Source of the DNA: Alistipes muris
GTDB taxonomy: Bacteria; Bacteroidota; Bacteroidia; Bacteroidales; Rikenellaceae
NCBI RefSeq assembly: GCF_943193205.1
Contig: NZ_CALPDD010000002.1
Location: 146,902 to 210,901, forward strand
Reading direction: 5' to 3'
Length of the DNA stretch: 64,000 nucleotides
Made by a program: the position numbers and the translations under genes. How positions within the stretch are numbered: position 1 is the first letter of the stretch; every line of letters starts with the position of its first letter. Of this stretch, positions 15,865-24,040 are shown one piece after another. Below the pieces are notes generated by a model. It did not search any database. It was not told the DNA's origin and was given only the letters and a program-made list of their open reading frames with translations.

Positions 15865-18227
15865 CGGTGCAACTCCGCATAGACGGTCGGCCCTGCGACC
15901 TCGGGCCGGGACCCTGCGCCGTACCGGGCTATTCGGCCGCCCGGACGAGCGACCCGGACGCCTGCCGCGAAGGCCGCAGGATGCAGCTCGCCATTCCGCC
16001 CACCCCGCGCAACCGCACCCTGCTGGGCGACCCTCGCGACCCGCACACGGGGAGCCGCTTCAATGCCGCCCTGCACACGGCGACGATAACGGCCGAAGAC
16101 GCCGTGCTGCTGGAAGGCACGGTCCGCCTGCTGGCGGCATCGGACGAAGCGTTCACCCTCGAAATCCGCGACGGCGGAGCGGGCTGGGCGGAACGGGCGG
16201 CGCGGCGGATGTTCAACACGCTGGGAATCGACTACCTCAACCCGCTTTCGGCCGAGACGGTCCGCCGAAGCTGGACCGACGACGCGCCCGTCAAGTTCTT
16301 TCCCATCCACCGCGACGAATACCCGCAGCTCAACAACCCGCAGGACCTGCTCCCGGCCGAACGGCTGCTGACGGTCGACGACTACCACCCGTTTCTCCAC
16401 GTCGTCACCCTCGTGGAGCGGATGTTCGAGGAAGCGGGCTACCGGATCGAAAGCGCCTTTTTCGCCACGCCGTTCTTCCGGTCGCTCTACATGAGCGGCG
16501 CCTACCCCTCGCGCGACACCTCCGCCGCCACGGCCCGGATGGGTTTCTTCGCCCGGCGGCTGGCCCCGGCGACCGCCACGGCGAGCCCGGCCGGAATGGT
16601 CTACGCCGACCCCAAGGCGTCGGTCAACACGGTGGGCAACATCGTCGACACGGCCACGCCCCAGACGACCGACGCCGACGGCGAAGCGATTCCCGAACTC
16701 TGCAACAACGGCGGCTCGTTCGGCCTGACGAACGGAATGATCCGCTTCACCCCGCCGACGCAGGTGAGCGCCGGGTTCGAGTACTACCTCAAGTACACCA
16801 CCGACCACCGGATAGCAAGCCGCACGCAGCTCCGGGGATTCGACACGGTGTACCTGGGGCCGGGGTCGCGGCTGAACTTCACGCTGGCCAACCGCTACGA
16901 AGACCGCCGCCCGGCGATGCGGGCCAATTACGCCTACCGCATCGTAGTCTTCGGCCACACCGCGGGCAGCCAATACCGGCTGACCTGCACCCTCGACGGC
17001 GTCGCCGGAGCGGCATGGACCACCTTTTCGGGCCGCTCGGCACGGGTTGCGAGCCCGGTATCGGGGAATCCGGCGAACCCCGTTCTGTGGGTCATGCGCG
17101 ACGGGCTGTGGACCCGCTACGCGGAAGACTGGGCGCTTTACGACGGCAACGTGGAGGAGACGGGGCAGACGACCGTCGAACTGCGGGTCCGCACAGCCGC
17201 GGAACTCGTCTCGCCTGCATCGCCCAAGTATTTCTACGCCATCAACTTCTCGGGCGCCGAGGCGGGCATGGCACTGACCCTCCACAAGGAATGCTCGCTG
17301 CGGCCCTGCTTCCTTTCGAGCCCGGGCTACGGGTCGGTGCTGCGCTTCGCCGACGTCGCCCAGCACCGCATCCGCCAATCGGAACTGCTCGAAGCGCTGG
17401 CCCACCTGTTCAACCTGCGGTTCTACACCGAGGAAGCCACCCGGCGGGTCTTCATCGAACCTGCCGACGGCTTCTACGGAAGCGGTCCCGAAGCCGACTG
17501 GCGCACCAAAACCGATTTCTCGCAGCCCGTGGTACTCGAAGAAATCGCGCCGCAGATCCACGAAGTGCGCACGTGGTGCTACCAGGAGGGCGACGGAGCC
17601 GTGAAACGCTACGAAAGCGACGCCGACACCGCATTCGGAGCGTGGAGCGTCCGCACCGACAGCTGCGCGGCCAAGCAGGGCGAACGGACCGAACGCAACC
17701 CGCTGTTCGGCCCCACGCTCAACAGCACGGGACACTACCGCAACGCCCCGGCGGCGCAGCTGATGCAGGTGGGCGACCGCGACGATGCCGCGCAGGACGG
17801 CACCAACTTCACGCCCCGCATCGTGCGCTACATGGGGATGCACCCGCTGCCCGACGGCCAGCGGTGGGGCTACCCGCTCCACGCGGCGGAATATCCGCTG
17901 GCAGCGTTCCACTTTGCGGGCGACGCCACCGGCGAACCATTCACACTCTGCTTCGAGGACCGAGACGGCGCGCAGGGACTGCACCGCTACTACGACCGCC
18001 AGACGACGCAGGAAGCGACCCGCCAACGGATCAGCCTCTCGCTGCGGCTGGCGCCCGACGAATTCGCGGCGCTCCTGGCTCCGGGAACGGGCGCACCGGA
18101 CATCCGGTCGGTCTTCCTGCTCGACACGGGCGGCGACACGGTCCGGGCGACGCTCCACGCCGTCGGCGACTACGACCCCGCCGCAGGCTCGGTCCGCTGT
18201 ACGTTCACCCGCCTGCCGGAAGACTGA
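15855..18227 (+). CDS. Large phage-like protein, putative tail/baseplate component
   Basis: The 790-residue protein starts MEMTVQLRIDGRP inside the end of the preceding gene. It is soluble, rich in beta strands, Ala, Arg and aromatic residues. It has a central stretch (about 270-420) of receptor-like beta sequence and a C-terminal half containing NLRFYTEEATRRVFIEPADG, which reads like a viral tail-tip or late-control type fold. No catalytic motif was found. Its size and position before a protease/capsid set favour a virion structural role; this is inference from context. Confidence 0.6.
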   Translation: MEMTVQLRIDGRPCDLGPGPCAVPGYSAARTSDPDACREGRRMQLAIPPTPRNRTLLGDPRDPHTGSRFNAALHTATITAEDAVLLEGTVRLLAASDEAFTLEIRDGGAGWAERAARRMFNTLGIDYLNPLSAETVRRSWTDDAPVKFFPIHRDEYPQLNNPQDLLPAERLLTVDDYHPFLHVVTLVERMFEEAGYRIESAFFATPFFRSLYMSGAYPSRDTSAATARMGFFARRLAPATATASPAGMVYADPKASVNTVGNIVDTATPQTTDADGEAIPELCNNGGSFGLTNGMIRFTPPTQVSAGFEYYLKYTTDHRIASRTQLRGFDTVYLGPGSRLNFTLANRYEDRRPAMRANYAYRIVVFGHTAGSQYRLTCTLDGVAGAAWTTFSGRSARVASPVSGNPANPVLWVMRDGLWTRYAEDWALYDGNVEETGQTTVELRVRTAAELVSPASPKYFYAINFSGAEAGMALTLHKECSLRPCFLSSPGYGSVLRFADVAQHRIRQSELLEALAHLFNLRFYTEEATRRVFIEPADGFYGSGPEADWRTKTDFSQPVVLEEIAPQIHEVRTWCYQEGDGAVKRYESDADTAFGAWSVRTDSCAAKQGERTERNPLFGPTLNSTGHYRNAPAAQLMQVGDRDDAAQDGTNFTPRIVRYMGMHPLPDGQRWGYPLHAAEYPLAAFHFAGDATGEPFTLCFEDRDGAQGLHRYYDRQTTQEATRQRISLSLRLAPDEFAALLAPGTGAPDIRSVFLLDTGGDTVRATLHAVGDYDPAAGSVRCTFTRLPED

Positions 18228-18257
18228 AAACAAACCCTTTACAAAACCTCAAAAAAA

Positions 18258-19130
18258 ATGGACTTTCAAATTCGCAACGCCTCCGATGCCTGCCACATCG
18301 ACATCGAGGGGACGATCGGAGTGCCCGAAGAATGGCAGTTCGACCAACCGCAGCAGCGTGTGGCCACCTACGAAAAATTCCGCGACGCCGTGCAGCGCAT
18401 CGCCGAAATCGACGCCCCGGAAGTGGTGGTCAACATCCGCTCGACGGGCGGCGACGTCAACGACGCACTGCTGATTCATGACGCTTTGCGCCAACTCCCG
18501 GGCCGCGTCACGACCCGCTGCTACGGCTACACCGCCTCGGCCGCCACCATCATCGCGCAGGCCGCCAGCGAGGGCCGCCGCGAAATTTCGGCCAACGCCC
18601 TCTACCTGATCCACACCTCCATCTGCGCCACCGAGGGCAATGCGGCGGAACTGAGCGGCAAACTTGACCTGCTTCGCCAGACCGACCGCCGGCTGGCCGA
18701 AATCTATGCCGCCCGCTCGGGACGCACCGCAGAGGAGTTCGAGACGCTGATGGCCGAGAACAACGGCAGCGGCCGCTGGCTCTCGCCCGAAGAGACGGTT
18801 GCGGCGGGGCTGGCCGACACGATTGTGGGCGCAGAAGAAAAACCGGCCGAACAAAAGCCCAAGAACGCTGTGCGCGGCTGGGAAAAACTCCTCACCCACT
18901 TAGGAATCCGCACCCCCGCCCCGCCGCAGCTGCCCAAGGACCGCAATGTCCTGCATTTCGACGACGACCACGCCGCCGCCCAACGCCGCTCGGAAGTCGC
19001 AGCCGAAGAAGCGTTCCTCCATGCCGGACCCACCCGGGTCCTGCCCTGCGACGACCCCGGCTATGCCGAAGCCGTCCGGTCGGCCAACCAACGGGCCTAC
19101 GACGCCGACGCACGCCAGTTCCGGAAATAG
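18258..19130 (+). CDS. ClpP-type head-maturation (prohead) protease
   Basis: The 290-residue protein has the ClpP fold in about residues 1-190: STGGDVNDALLIHDAL (62-77), the nucleophile region GYTASAATIIAQAAS with S94, and the catalytic histidine H119 in ALYLIHTSI. A charged C-terminal extension of about 90 residues, absent from housekeeping ClpP, fits phage proteases that are fused to or precede a scaffold. Such enzymes cleave capsid precursors during head assembly. It starts 30 bases after the large tail-like gene; a 192-base repeat-filled gap separates it from the capsid-like gene. Confidence 0.82.
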   Translation: MDFQIRNASDACHIDIEGTIGVPEEWQFDQPQQRVATYEKFRDAVQRIAEIDAPEVVVNIRSTGGDVNDALLIHDALRQLPGRVTTRCYGYTASAATIIAQAASEGRREISANALYLIHTSICATEGNAAELSGKLDLLRQTDRRLAEIYAARSGRTAEEFETLMAENNGSGRWLSPEETVAAGLADTIVGAEEKPAEQKPKNAVRGWEKLLTHLGIRTPAPPQLPKDRNVLHFDDDHAAAQRRSEVAAEEAFLHAGPTRVLPCDDPGYAEAVRSANQRAYDADARQFRK

Positions 19131-19137
19131 CGACGAA

Positions 19138-19214
19138 AATTCACAATTCACAATTCACAATTCACAATTCACAATTCACAATTCACAATTCACAATTCAC
19201 AATTCACAATTCAC
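19138..19214 (+). repeat. Perfect 7-bp tandem array (AATTCAC)11
   Basis: Eleven uninterrupted copies of AATTCAC begin 7 bases after the stop codon of the protease gene. Because all copies are identical, the array is probably unstable in copy number. A related AATTCAT array lies at the end of the island (22478-22519). Confidence 0.95.
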
Positions 19215-19220
19215 AAAAAA

Positions 19221-19282
19221 AGTCATGTTGAACGCAATTAAACATCTGTAAAACAGATTCTTCACTTCGTTCAGAATGACAA
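19221..19282. repeat. TCATGTTGA/TCAGAATGACA palindromic element
   Basis: The element is bounded by AGTCATGTTGAACGCAATTA and CGTTCAGAATGACAAT and has ACATCTG and CAGATTCTTC at its centre, which pair as a hairpin. It belongs to the same dispersed family as 12473-12547. It sits inside the phage-like island between the protease and capsid-like genes, followed by AT-rich TTTTTAAT heptamer-like sequence to 19318. Confidence 0.8.
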
Positions 19283-19322
19283 TTTTTAATTCCTAATTTT
19301 TCATTTTTAATTACAACAAGCC

Positions 19323-20300
19323 ATGAGTTTCTTGGAAAACGCCAAACAGTACACCGGTGCCGACCTCGACACCATCTTCTTCCGACCCTTTCTGACCGGG
19401 CCCTCGGCCCAGGAACTGGGCGTGCGGGTGCTCTACAACATGCCCGTCCCCACCACCGTCCAACTTTGGGACGGACGGCTCAACATCCTTCAGAAACACA
19501 CCGGAAAAGGCTGGACCGGGGGCGCCGCCGCCACCAAATACCAGAAGACCATCTCCCTGAACCGCGTCAAGGCCGAACTGGGCTTCTCGGCCTCCGACTA
19601 CTTCTCGCTGGTCTACGAGAAAATCGCCACGGGCCCCGACGTCAACATGGACGACCTGACGGGCACCCAACTCGAACAGGCCGAGACCGAATTGTTCCGG
19701 CAAGCCGTCGCCGAGAGCATCCGCGCCACGATGTGGGTGGGCGACATCGAAGCGACGAAAGGCTACAACACTTTCGATGGATTCCTCAAGACCGTCAACG
19801 ACTGCATGGTTGCCGAATCGTTCTACACCCTGCCCTACCAGCAGGCGAGCCTCAACGCACCCGACGGCGTCATCGAGATTTTCGACGCCCTGTGGAAGAA
19901 CGCCGACACACGCCTGCAAGACGGCAAAGCCGAGGGGCAACTTGCGTTCTTCGTCACCTCGGACCTCTATTTCCTCTACGAGAAGTATCTCGACACCAAA
20001 GGCACCGACGCGGCCTACATCGACTCGATGAACGGGCGCCAGACCCTCGCCTACCACGGCATCCCGGTTGTCGACGTGCGGCTGGGCAACTACCTCCCGG
20101 AGACCTCGTTCCACCAGTCGTTCTGCCTGCTGACCGACCGCCGCAACCTGGTGCTGGCGGTCAACACGGCCGACTTCCCGGGCAACGAAGTCCGCATGTG
20201 GTACAACCCCGACGAAATGGAAAACCGCCAGCGCGCCCTCTTCATGGCCGGCTGCGACGTGCTCGACGAAACCCTGCTCGCCTATGCCTACCGCGAATAA
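19323..20300 (+). CDS. Major capsid-like protein
   Basis: The 325-residue protein is soluble. It begins with a helical N-terminus and continues with a mixed alpha/beta core: KYQKTISLNRVKAELGFSASDYFSLVYEKI, then TELFRQAVAESIRATMWVGD, TSDLYFLYEKYLDTKG and HGIPVVDVRLGNY with TDRRNLVLAV near the end. This succession (beta hinge, long spine-like helix, P-domain segment with an I/P-V motif, then a TD(R/K)xNL strand) matches phage major capsid proteins of the HK97 fold in Bacteroidales. No standard motif is strictly diagnostic. The nearby protease and portal genes support the call. A strong terminator follows. Confidence 0.7.
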   Translation: MSFLENAKQYTGADLDTIFFRPFLTGPSAQELGVRVLYNMPVPTTVQLWDGRLNILQKHTGKGWTGGAAATKYQKTISLNRVKAELGFSASDYFSLVYEKIATGPDVNMDDLTGTQLEQAETELFRQAVAESIRATMWVGDIEATKGYNTFDGFLKTVNDCMVAESFYTLPYQQASLNAPDGVIEIFDALWKNADTRLQDGKAEGQLAFFVTSDLYFLYEKYLDTKGTDAAYIDSMNGRQTLAYHGIPVVDVRLGNYLPETSFHQSFCLLTDRRNLVLAVNTADFPGNEVRMWYNPDEMENRQRALFMAGCDVLDETLLAYAYRE

Positions 20301-20305
20301 ACGCC

Positions 20306-20341
20306 GCGCCCGCAGAGACCGTAAAGCGCTTCTGCGGGCGC
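20306..20341 (+). terminator. Intrinsic terminator between capsid-like and portal-like genes
   Basis: A perfect 11-bp stem (GCGCCCGCAGA at 20306-20316, TCTGCGGGCGC at 20331-20341) with a 14-base loop is followed by TTTCTCC. It lies 5 bases after the capsid-like stop and 24 bases before the portal-like start. Confidence 0.8.
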
Positions 20342-20364
20342 TTTCTCCCCAAAACACCCCTGCC

Positions 20365-21591
20365 ATGGAACGCAAAAACCCCAAAATCGCCCTCGGCGTC
20401 ACTGCCCGCACCGACCCCTACGCCACGCTTGGCGCCGCGACGGTCCGCAGCGACAAGTTCTGGCGCTGGGGCGACGACAATCTTTTCCCCAGCGCGCTGG
20501 CGCTGATGGCCCGCCGCTCGAACACCCACCGCCGCATCATCAACGACAAGGCCGACTACATTTCGGGCAAAGGCTTCGTCTGCGACGAGACGGCACAGCC
20601 CCGGCTCCGGGCGTTCGCCGACCGTGTCAATCCGCTGGGCGAAAGCCTGCGGCAGGTGCTCAACAAACTGGCTTTCGACAAGGCGCTTTTCGGCAACGCC
20701 TTTCTGGAAATGGTGACCGACGCGCAGCACTCCTTTCTGGCGCTCTACCACCAGGACGCCACCCGCTGCCGCATCGCCCGCGACGAACGGCACATCCTCC
20801 TGCACCACGACTGGGCGGCCTTCAAACCCGGCGAAGCGCAGACGCTGCCCCTCTACCCCGCATTCGAGGAGCAGGCCGACGGCACCGTGCGATCGCTGAT
20901 CCACTACAAGGACTACGAACCCATGTACACCCACTACGGCGTACCGCCCTACATAGCCGGATTCGGAGCCTCGGCCATCGCCTACAAGACCGACCGCTGG
21001 AACATTTCGCGCCTGGACAACTCGTTCCAGCTCTCGGGCGTCCTGCTGCTCGATTCGGCGGTCGACAACGAAGCCGAAGCCGAACGCATCACGCGGCTGG
21101 CCGAGGAGAAGTTCGCCGGCAACCCCGGGCAGGTCATGTTCGTCATCCGCGACGGCGGCGACGAAAAGGACCATTCGCAGTTCATCCCCATCTCCTCGCA
21201 GAACGAGGGCGACTGGCAGGCGCTCCACGCACAGGCCGTCGGCGACATCGTGGTGGCCCACTCGTGGTTCCGGACCCTGAGCGGGCTCGACTACGCCGGA
21301 GGCTTCAGCGCCGAACGCATCCTCCACGAATACGAAGTGGCGCTCAACACGGTGATTCTCGGCGAGCAGGCCGAACTGATGGAACCCATCCGCGAAGCGC
21401 TCCGCACCGTGGCGGGGCTCGACGCCTCGTCGCTGCAAATCGTCAACCGCCCGCCCACGCGCTCCAAACCCATCTACATGAAGGTCTGGGAAGCGCGCAA
21501 GGCCGACGGCCTGGACTACGACCCCGACGACGAGCGCCAGCAGGCCTTTCTGTCGGAAATCACGAAGTACAACATCCGAAGCATCGAATAA
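20365..21591 (+). CDS. Phage portal-like protein
   Basis: The 408-residue protein shows a portal pattern: a WGDDNLFPSALALMARRSNTH entry segment and IINDKADYISGKGF, then LAFDKALFGNAFLEMV, the wing segment HYKDYEP, and VLLLDSAVDNEAEAERITRLAEEKFAGNPGQ, with a C-terminal GFSAERILHEYEVALNTVILGEQAELM. This follows the order seen in HK97/SPP1-type portal proteins, which form the dodecameric DNA channel of the capsid vertex. I placed the start at 20365; an open frame reaches back to 20284 through the terminator, which argues against using it. Its stop overlaps the next start (TAATG). Confidence 0.72.
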   Translation: MERKNPKIALGVTARTDPYATLGAATVRSDKFWRWGDDNLFPSALALMARRSNTHRRIINDKADYISGKGFVCDETAQPRLRAFADRVNPLGESLRQVLNKLAFDKALFGNAFLEMVTDAQHSFLALYHQDATRCRIARDERHILLHHDWAAFKPGEAQTLPLYPAFEEQADGTVRSLIHYKDYEPMYTHYGVPPYIAGFGASAIAYKTDRWNISRLDNSFQLSGVLLLDSAVDNEAEAERITRLAEEKFAGNPGQVMFVIRDGGDEKDHSQFIPISSQNEGDWQALHAQAVGDIVVAHSWFRTLSGLDYAGGFSAERILHEYEVALNTVILGEQAELMEPIREALRTVAGLDASSLQIVNRPPTRSKPIYMKVWEARKADGLDYDPDDERQQAFLSEITKYNIRSIE

Positions 21592-22064
21592 TGAAGACAC
21601 TGATAACTCCGGCGCAGGTGCTCGCAACGGCGTTCGGCGACGGCGAAACCCTCCCGCCCTCGACCGTCGCCGCTGCCGACATCGCCGCCGCCGAAGCCCG
21701 CTGGATCGTCCCGGCCATCGGCCGCAGGCTCCACGAAAAACTGCTGATCGGGGGCTACTCCGACTTCCGCAACGAGTATCTCGCAGCCCCCACGGCTTTC
21801 TACACCCGCGCCCTGCTGCAACCCCGGCTCGACGTGAGAACCGACCGCAACGGCACAATGACCCCCGAATCCGCCTACGGAAAACCTGCCGACGAAGAAG
21901 CCCGGCGCAAACTGCGGCGGCATCTGCTCCTGCAAGCCCGCACCCTGCTCGACCGTGCCGTCGCCTACCTCGACGAACGCCCGGCCCTCTTTCCCGAATA
22001 CGAACCCGGCGCCAACCCAGCCGCCCGCGGCTCCGTCTGCGGCGGCATCGTACTGCTCCGCTAA
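21591..22064 (+). CDS. Head-tail connector-like protein (DUF6712-like)
   Basis: The 157-residue protein has a helical N-terminal half (AADIAAAEARWIVPAIGRRLHEKLLIGGY) and the segment NEYLAAPTAFYTRALLQPRL, then a long charged helix (EEARRKLRRHLLLQARTLLDR). It ends NPAARGSVCGGIVLLR. This resembles the small protein found beside portal genes in Bacteroidales prophages; a connector role is inferred from size and position. It is translationally coupled to the portal-like gene through the overlapping TAATG. Confidence 0.6.
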   Translation: MKTLITPAQVLATAFGDGETLPPSTVAAADIAAAEARWIVPAIGRRLHEKLLIGGYSDFRNEYLAAPTAFYTRALLQPRLDVRTDRNGTMTPESAYGKPADEEARRKLRRHLLLQARTLLDRAVAYLDERPALFPEYEPGANPAARGSVCGGIVLLR

Positions 22065-22080
22065 AAAACAATCTTAACTT

Positions 22081-22485
22081 ATGGCAAGAGGTCTGAACAA
22101 CCGCAATCCCGGCAACATCCGCCAGTCGAAAGGCCGCTACAAAGGCGAGGTCCGACCCTCGCGCGACCCGGCGTTCAAACAATTCGAGACCATGGCATGG
22201 GGCTACCGGGCGATTTTCGTGCTGCTCCACACCTACCGCACACGCCACGGACTGCGTACCATCGCCGCAATGATCGCCCGCTGGGCCCCGCCCTCGGAAA
22301 ACAAAACCGAACTTTACATCCGCACCGTCTCCTGCCGAAGCGGAATCCCTGCCGACCGGCCGCTCGACACCCGCGACCGTCGCACCATGATTCCCATTGC
22401 GGCAGCCATTTCGTTCGTCGAGAACGGCACGGCCGCCGACATGCACGACGTCGAAAAAGGGTGGGAGCTGTTTGCCGATTCATAA
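22081..22485 (+). CDS. Structural protein P5-like putative virion lysin
   Basis: The 134-residue protein begins MARGLNNRNPGNIRQSKGRYKGE and continues FKQFETMAWGYRAIFVLLHTYRT, ARWAPPSENKTELYI and DVEKGW. This is the pattern of the P5-type structural/lysozyme-like proteins common in Bacteroidales prophages, which share an N-P-G-N-I-R start and are thought to act on peptidoglycan during entry or release. No signal peptide. The 3' end runs into an AATTCAT repeat array that supplies its stop codon. Confidence 0.75.
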   Translation: MARGLNNRNPGNIRQSKGRYKGEVRPSRDPAFKQFETMAWGYRAIFVLLHTYRTRHGLRTIAAMIARWAPPSENKTELYIRTVSCRSGIPADRPLDTRDRRTMIPIAAAISFVENGTAADMHDVEKGWELFADS

Positions 22486-22519
22486 TTCATAATTCATAAT
22501 TCATAATTCACAATTCATA
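22478..22519 (+). repeat. 7-bp tandem array (ATTCATA)6
   Basis: Six units of ATTCATA, the fifth being ATTCACA, overlap the last codons and stop of the P5-like gene. It is a close variant of the AATTCAC array at 19138. Confidence 0.9.
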
Positions 22520-22629
22520 GTTAGCGGAACCAACCGGACACAGCTAACAAAAAGAATTTCCGCACACGAACAACTACAATCCGCCTAAGTTGAGACCCTC
22601 AAAATAACCACTCTACAAGGATTCGCCAA

Positions 22630-22658
22630 TTATGAATTGTGAATTTTGAATTATGAAT
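22630..22658 (-). repeat. Inverted 7-bp repeats (TATGAAT-type)
   Basis: Four heptamers (TATGAAT, TGTGAAT, TTTGAAT, TATGAAT) are the reverse complement of the 22478 array type, so the two arrays face each other across about 110 bases. The TTTG of the third unit serves as the -33 element of the rplY promoter. Confidence 0.8.
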
Positions 22659-22676
22659 ATTTTCTTCGTATCTTTG
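22645..22676 (+). promoter_or_regulatory. Promoter of rplY-pth
   Basis: -33 TTTG (22645-22648), 20-base spacer, -7 TATCTTTG (22669-22676), which fits the Bacteroidetes consensus. Transcription would start near 22683 and leave a leader of about 78 bases containing GC-rich hairpin sequence before rplY. Confidence 0.8.
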
Positions 22677-22760
22677 CCCCGCAAACAGGCGGAAATGGGA
22701 TGCGGTCCGCGAGGCCGCGTTGAGAACCGCCGGTGGTAACATCAAAACATTCAAAAACCA

Positions 22761-23336
22761 ATGAAAACCATTGCTGTAAAAGCTGCGAAGCGTGCCGATT
22801 TCGGCAAGAAGGCCGCCAAGGCGGTGCGTCGCGAGGGGCTGATTCCCTGCGTATTGTGCGGTAACGGCGAGACCGTGTCGTTCTCGGTCGACCCCCGCGA
22901 CATCAAACCCCTGATCTACACCCCCAACTCCTACATCGTCGAATTCGACTTCGACGGCAAGACCGAAAAGGCCGTGCTGCGCGAGGCTCAGTTCCACCCC
23001 GTCCGCGAGGAGATTCTGCACCTCGATTTCTACCGCATCGCCGACGGCAAGCCCGTGTCGATCGCCATTCCGGTGCGTCTGACCGGTAACGCCGAAGGCG
23101 TGAAGGTCGGCGGTAAGCTGGCCCTCTCGGCCCGCAAGTTGACCGTGAGCGCTCTGGTGGAGAACCTGCCCGACGAGATCGTAGTGGACGTAACGCCGCT
23201 GGGCGTCGGCAAGACCATCTTCGTGGGCGACCTGAAGATGGAGAACATCAAGTTCGTGACCCCCGCCACGACGGCCGTATGCGCCGTGCGCGTAACCCGT
23301 GCTTCGCGCGGTGCCGCGGCTGCCGAAGGCAAATAA
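22761..23336 (+). CDS. rplY: 50S ribosomal protein L25/general stress protein Ctc
   Basis: The 191-residue protein has the long, two-domain Ctc form: an N-terminal L25 5S-rRNA-binding domain (about 1-92, with AKRADFGKKAAKAVRREGLIPCVLCG) and a C-terminal TL5-type beta domain (SIAIPVRLTGNAEGVKVGG). Codon use (AAG, GGT, CGT) is of the highly expressed type. It binds 5S rRNA in the large subunit. pth lies 12 bases downstream, a conserved pair. Confidence 0.95.
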   Translation: MKTIAVKAAKRADFGKKAAKAVRREGLIPCVLCGNGETVSFSVDPRDIKPLIYTPNSYIVEFDFDGKTEKAVLREAQFHPVREEILHLDFYRIADGKPVSIAIPVRLTGNAEGVKVGGKLALSARKLTVSALVENLPDEIVVDVTPLGVGKTIFVGDLKMENIKFVTPATTAVCAVRVTRASRGAAAAEGK

Positions 23337-23348
23337 CCGCGCTGAGGC

Positions 23349-23912
23349 ATGAAATACCTTATTGTTGGGCTGGGCAACATCGGCGCCGAATATGCCGACA
23401 CCCGCCACAACATCGGTTTCAAAGTGTTGGACGCTCTCGCCGGAGCGTCCAACACGCTTTTTACCACGGCCCGCTACGGCGACGTGGCCGAACTGAAGCA
23501 CAAGGGCCGCACCCTGGTGCTGCTCAAGCCCTCGACCTACATGAATCTGTCGGGCAAGGCAGTGCGCTACTGGCTCGACGCCGAGAAGATTCCGCGCGAA
23601 AACCTGCTGATCATCTCGGACGACATCGCCCTGCCGTTCGGGACGCTGCGCATCCGGCAGCGGGGAAGCGCCGGCGGCCACAACGGGCTGAAAAACATCG
23701 CCGAGCTGCTGGGCAGCGAGGATTTCGCACGGATGCGGTTCGGCGTGGGCGGCGACTTCCCGCGCGGCCATCAGGTCGACTACGTGCTGGGCGAATGGAC
23801 GGCCGAGGAACGCGAAGCGCTGCCCGAACGGCTCAAGGTCTTCGGCGACGCCGTTCTTTCGTTCGCCACGATCGGTGTAGAACGGACCATGAACTTCTTC
23901 AACAAGAAGTAG
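23349..23912 (+). CDS. pth: Peptidyl-tRNA hydrolase
   Basis: The 187-residue protein has all family residues: N10 and H20 (GLGNIGAEYADTRHNIGF), N66 (STYMNLSG), the SDDIALPFG segment with D91/D92 and GGHNGLKNI (H111, N112). It releases tRNA from peptidyl-tRNA that drops off ribosomes. It follows rplY in one transcript that ends at the terminator 23968-24008. Confidence 0.96.
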   Translation: MKYLIVGLGNIGAEYADTRHNIGFKVLDALAGASNTLFTTARYGDVAELKHKGRTLVLLKPSTYMNLSGKAVRYWLDAEKIPRENLLIISDDIALPFGTLRIRQRGSAGGHNGLKNIAELLGSEDFARMRFGVGGDFPRGHQVDYVLGEWTAEEREALPERLKVFGDAVLSFATIGVERTMNFFNKK

Positions 23913-23967
23913 GCGAGCGGCAACAAGCCCCTGCGGTACCGTACCGGCGGGAATCCTCCATCTACTG

Positions 23968-24008
23968 AAAACCCGCTGCATGACGCAAACACTCATGCAG
24001 CGGGTTTT
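23968..24008. terminator. Bidirectional terminator between pth and the MATE pseudogene
   Basis: A perfect 16-bp stem (AAAACCCGCTGCATGA at 23968-23983, TCATGCAGCGGGTTTT at 23993-24008), loop of 9. Runs of A and T on both sides make it usable for both convergent genes. Confidence 0.9.
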
Positions 24009-24040
24009 TCCATACGTGCCGCTCAAAGAAAATTCCGTTC

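Noticed and set aside
15753..18233. 826-codon minus-strand frame opposite the large phage-like gene
   Set aside because: The plus-strand frame is coupled by overlap to its neighbours and shows a protein-like composition; the minus frame is a Val/Arg/Gly-rich shadow.
19138..19214. CRISPR-like appearance of the heptamer array
   Set aside because: Units are 7 bases with no spacers, and no cas genes are present.
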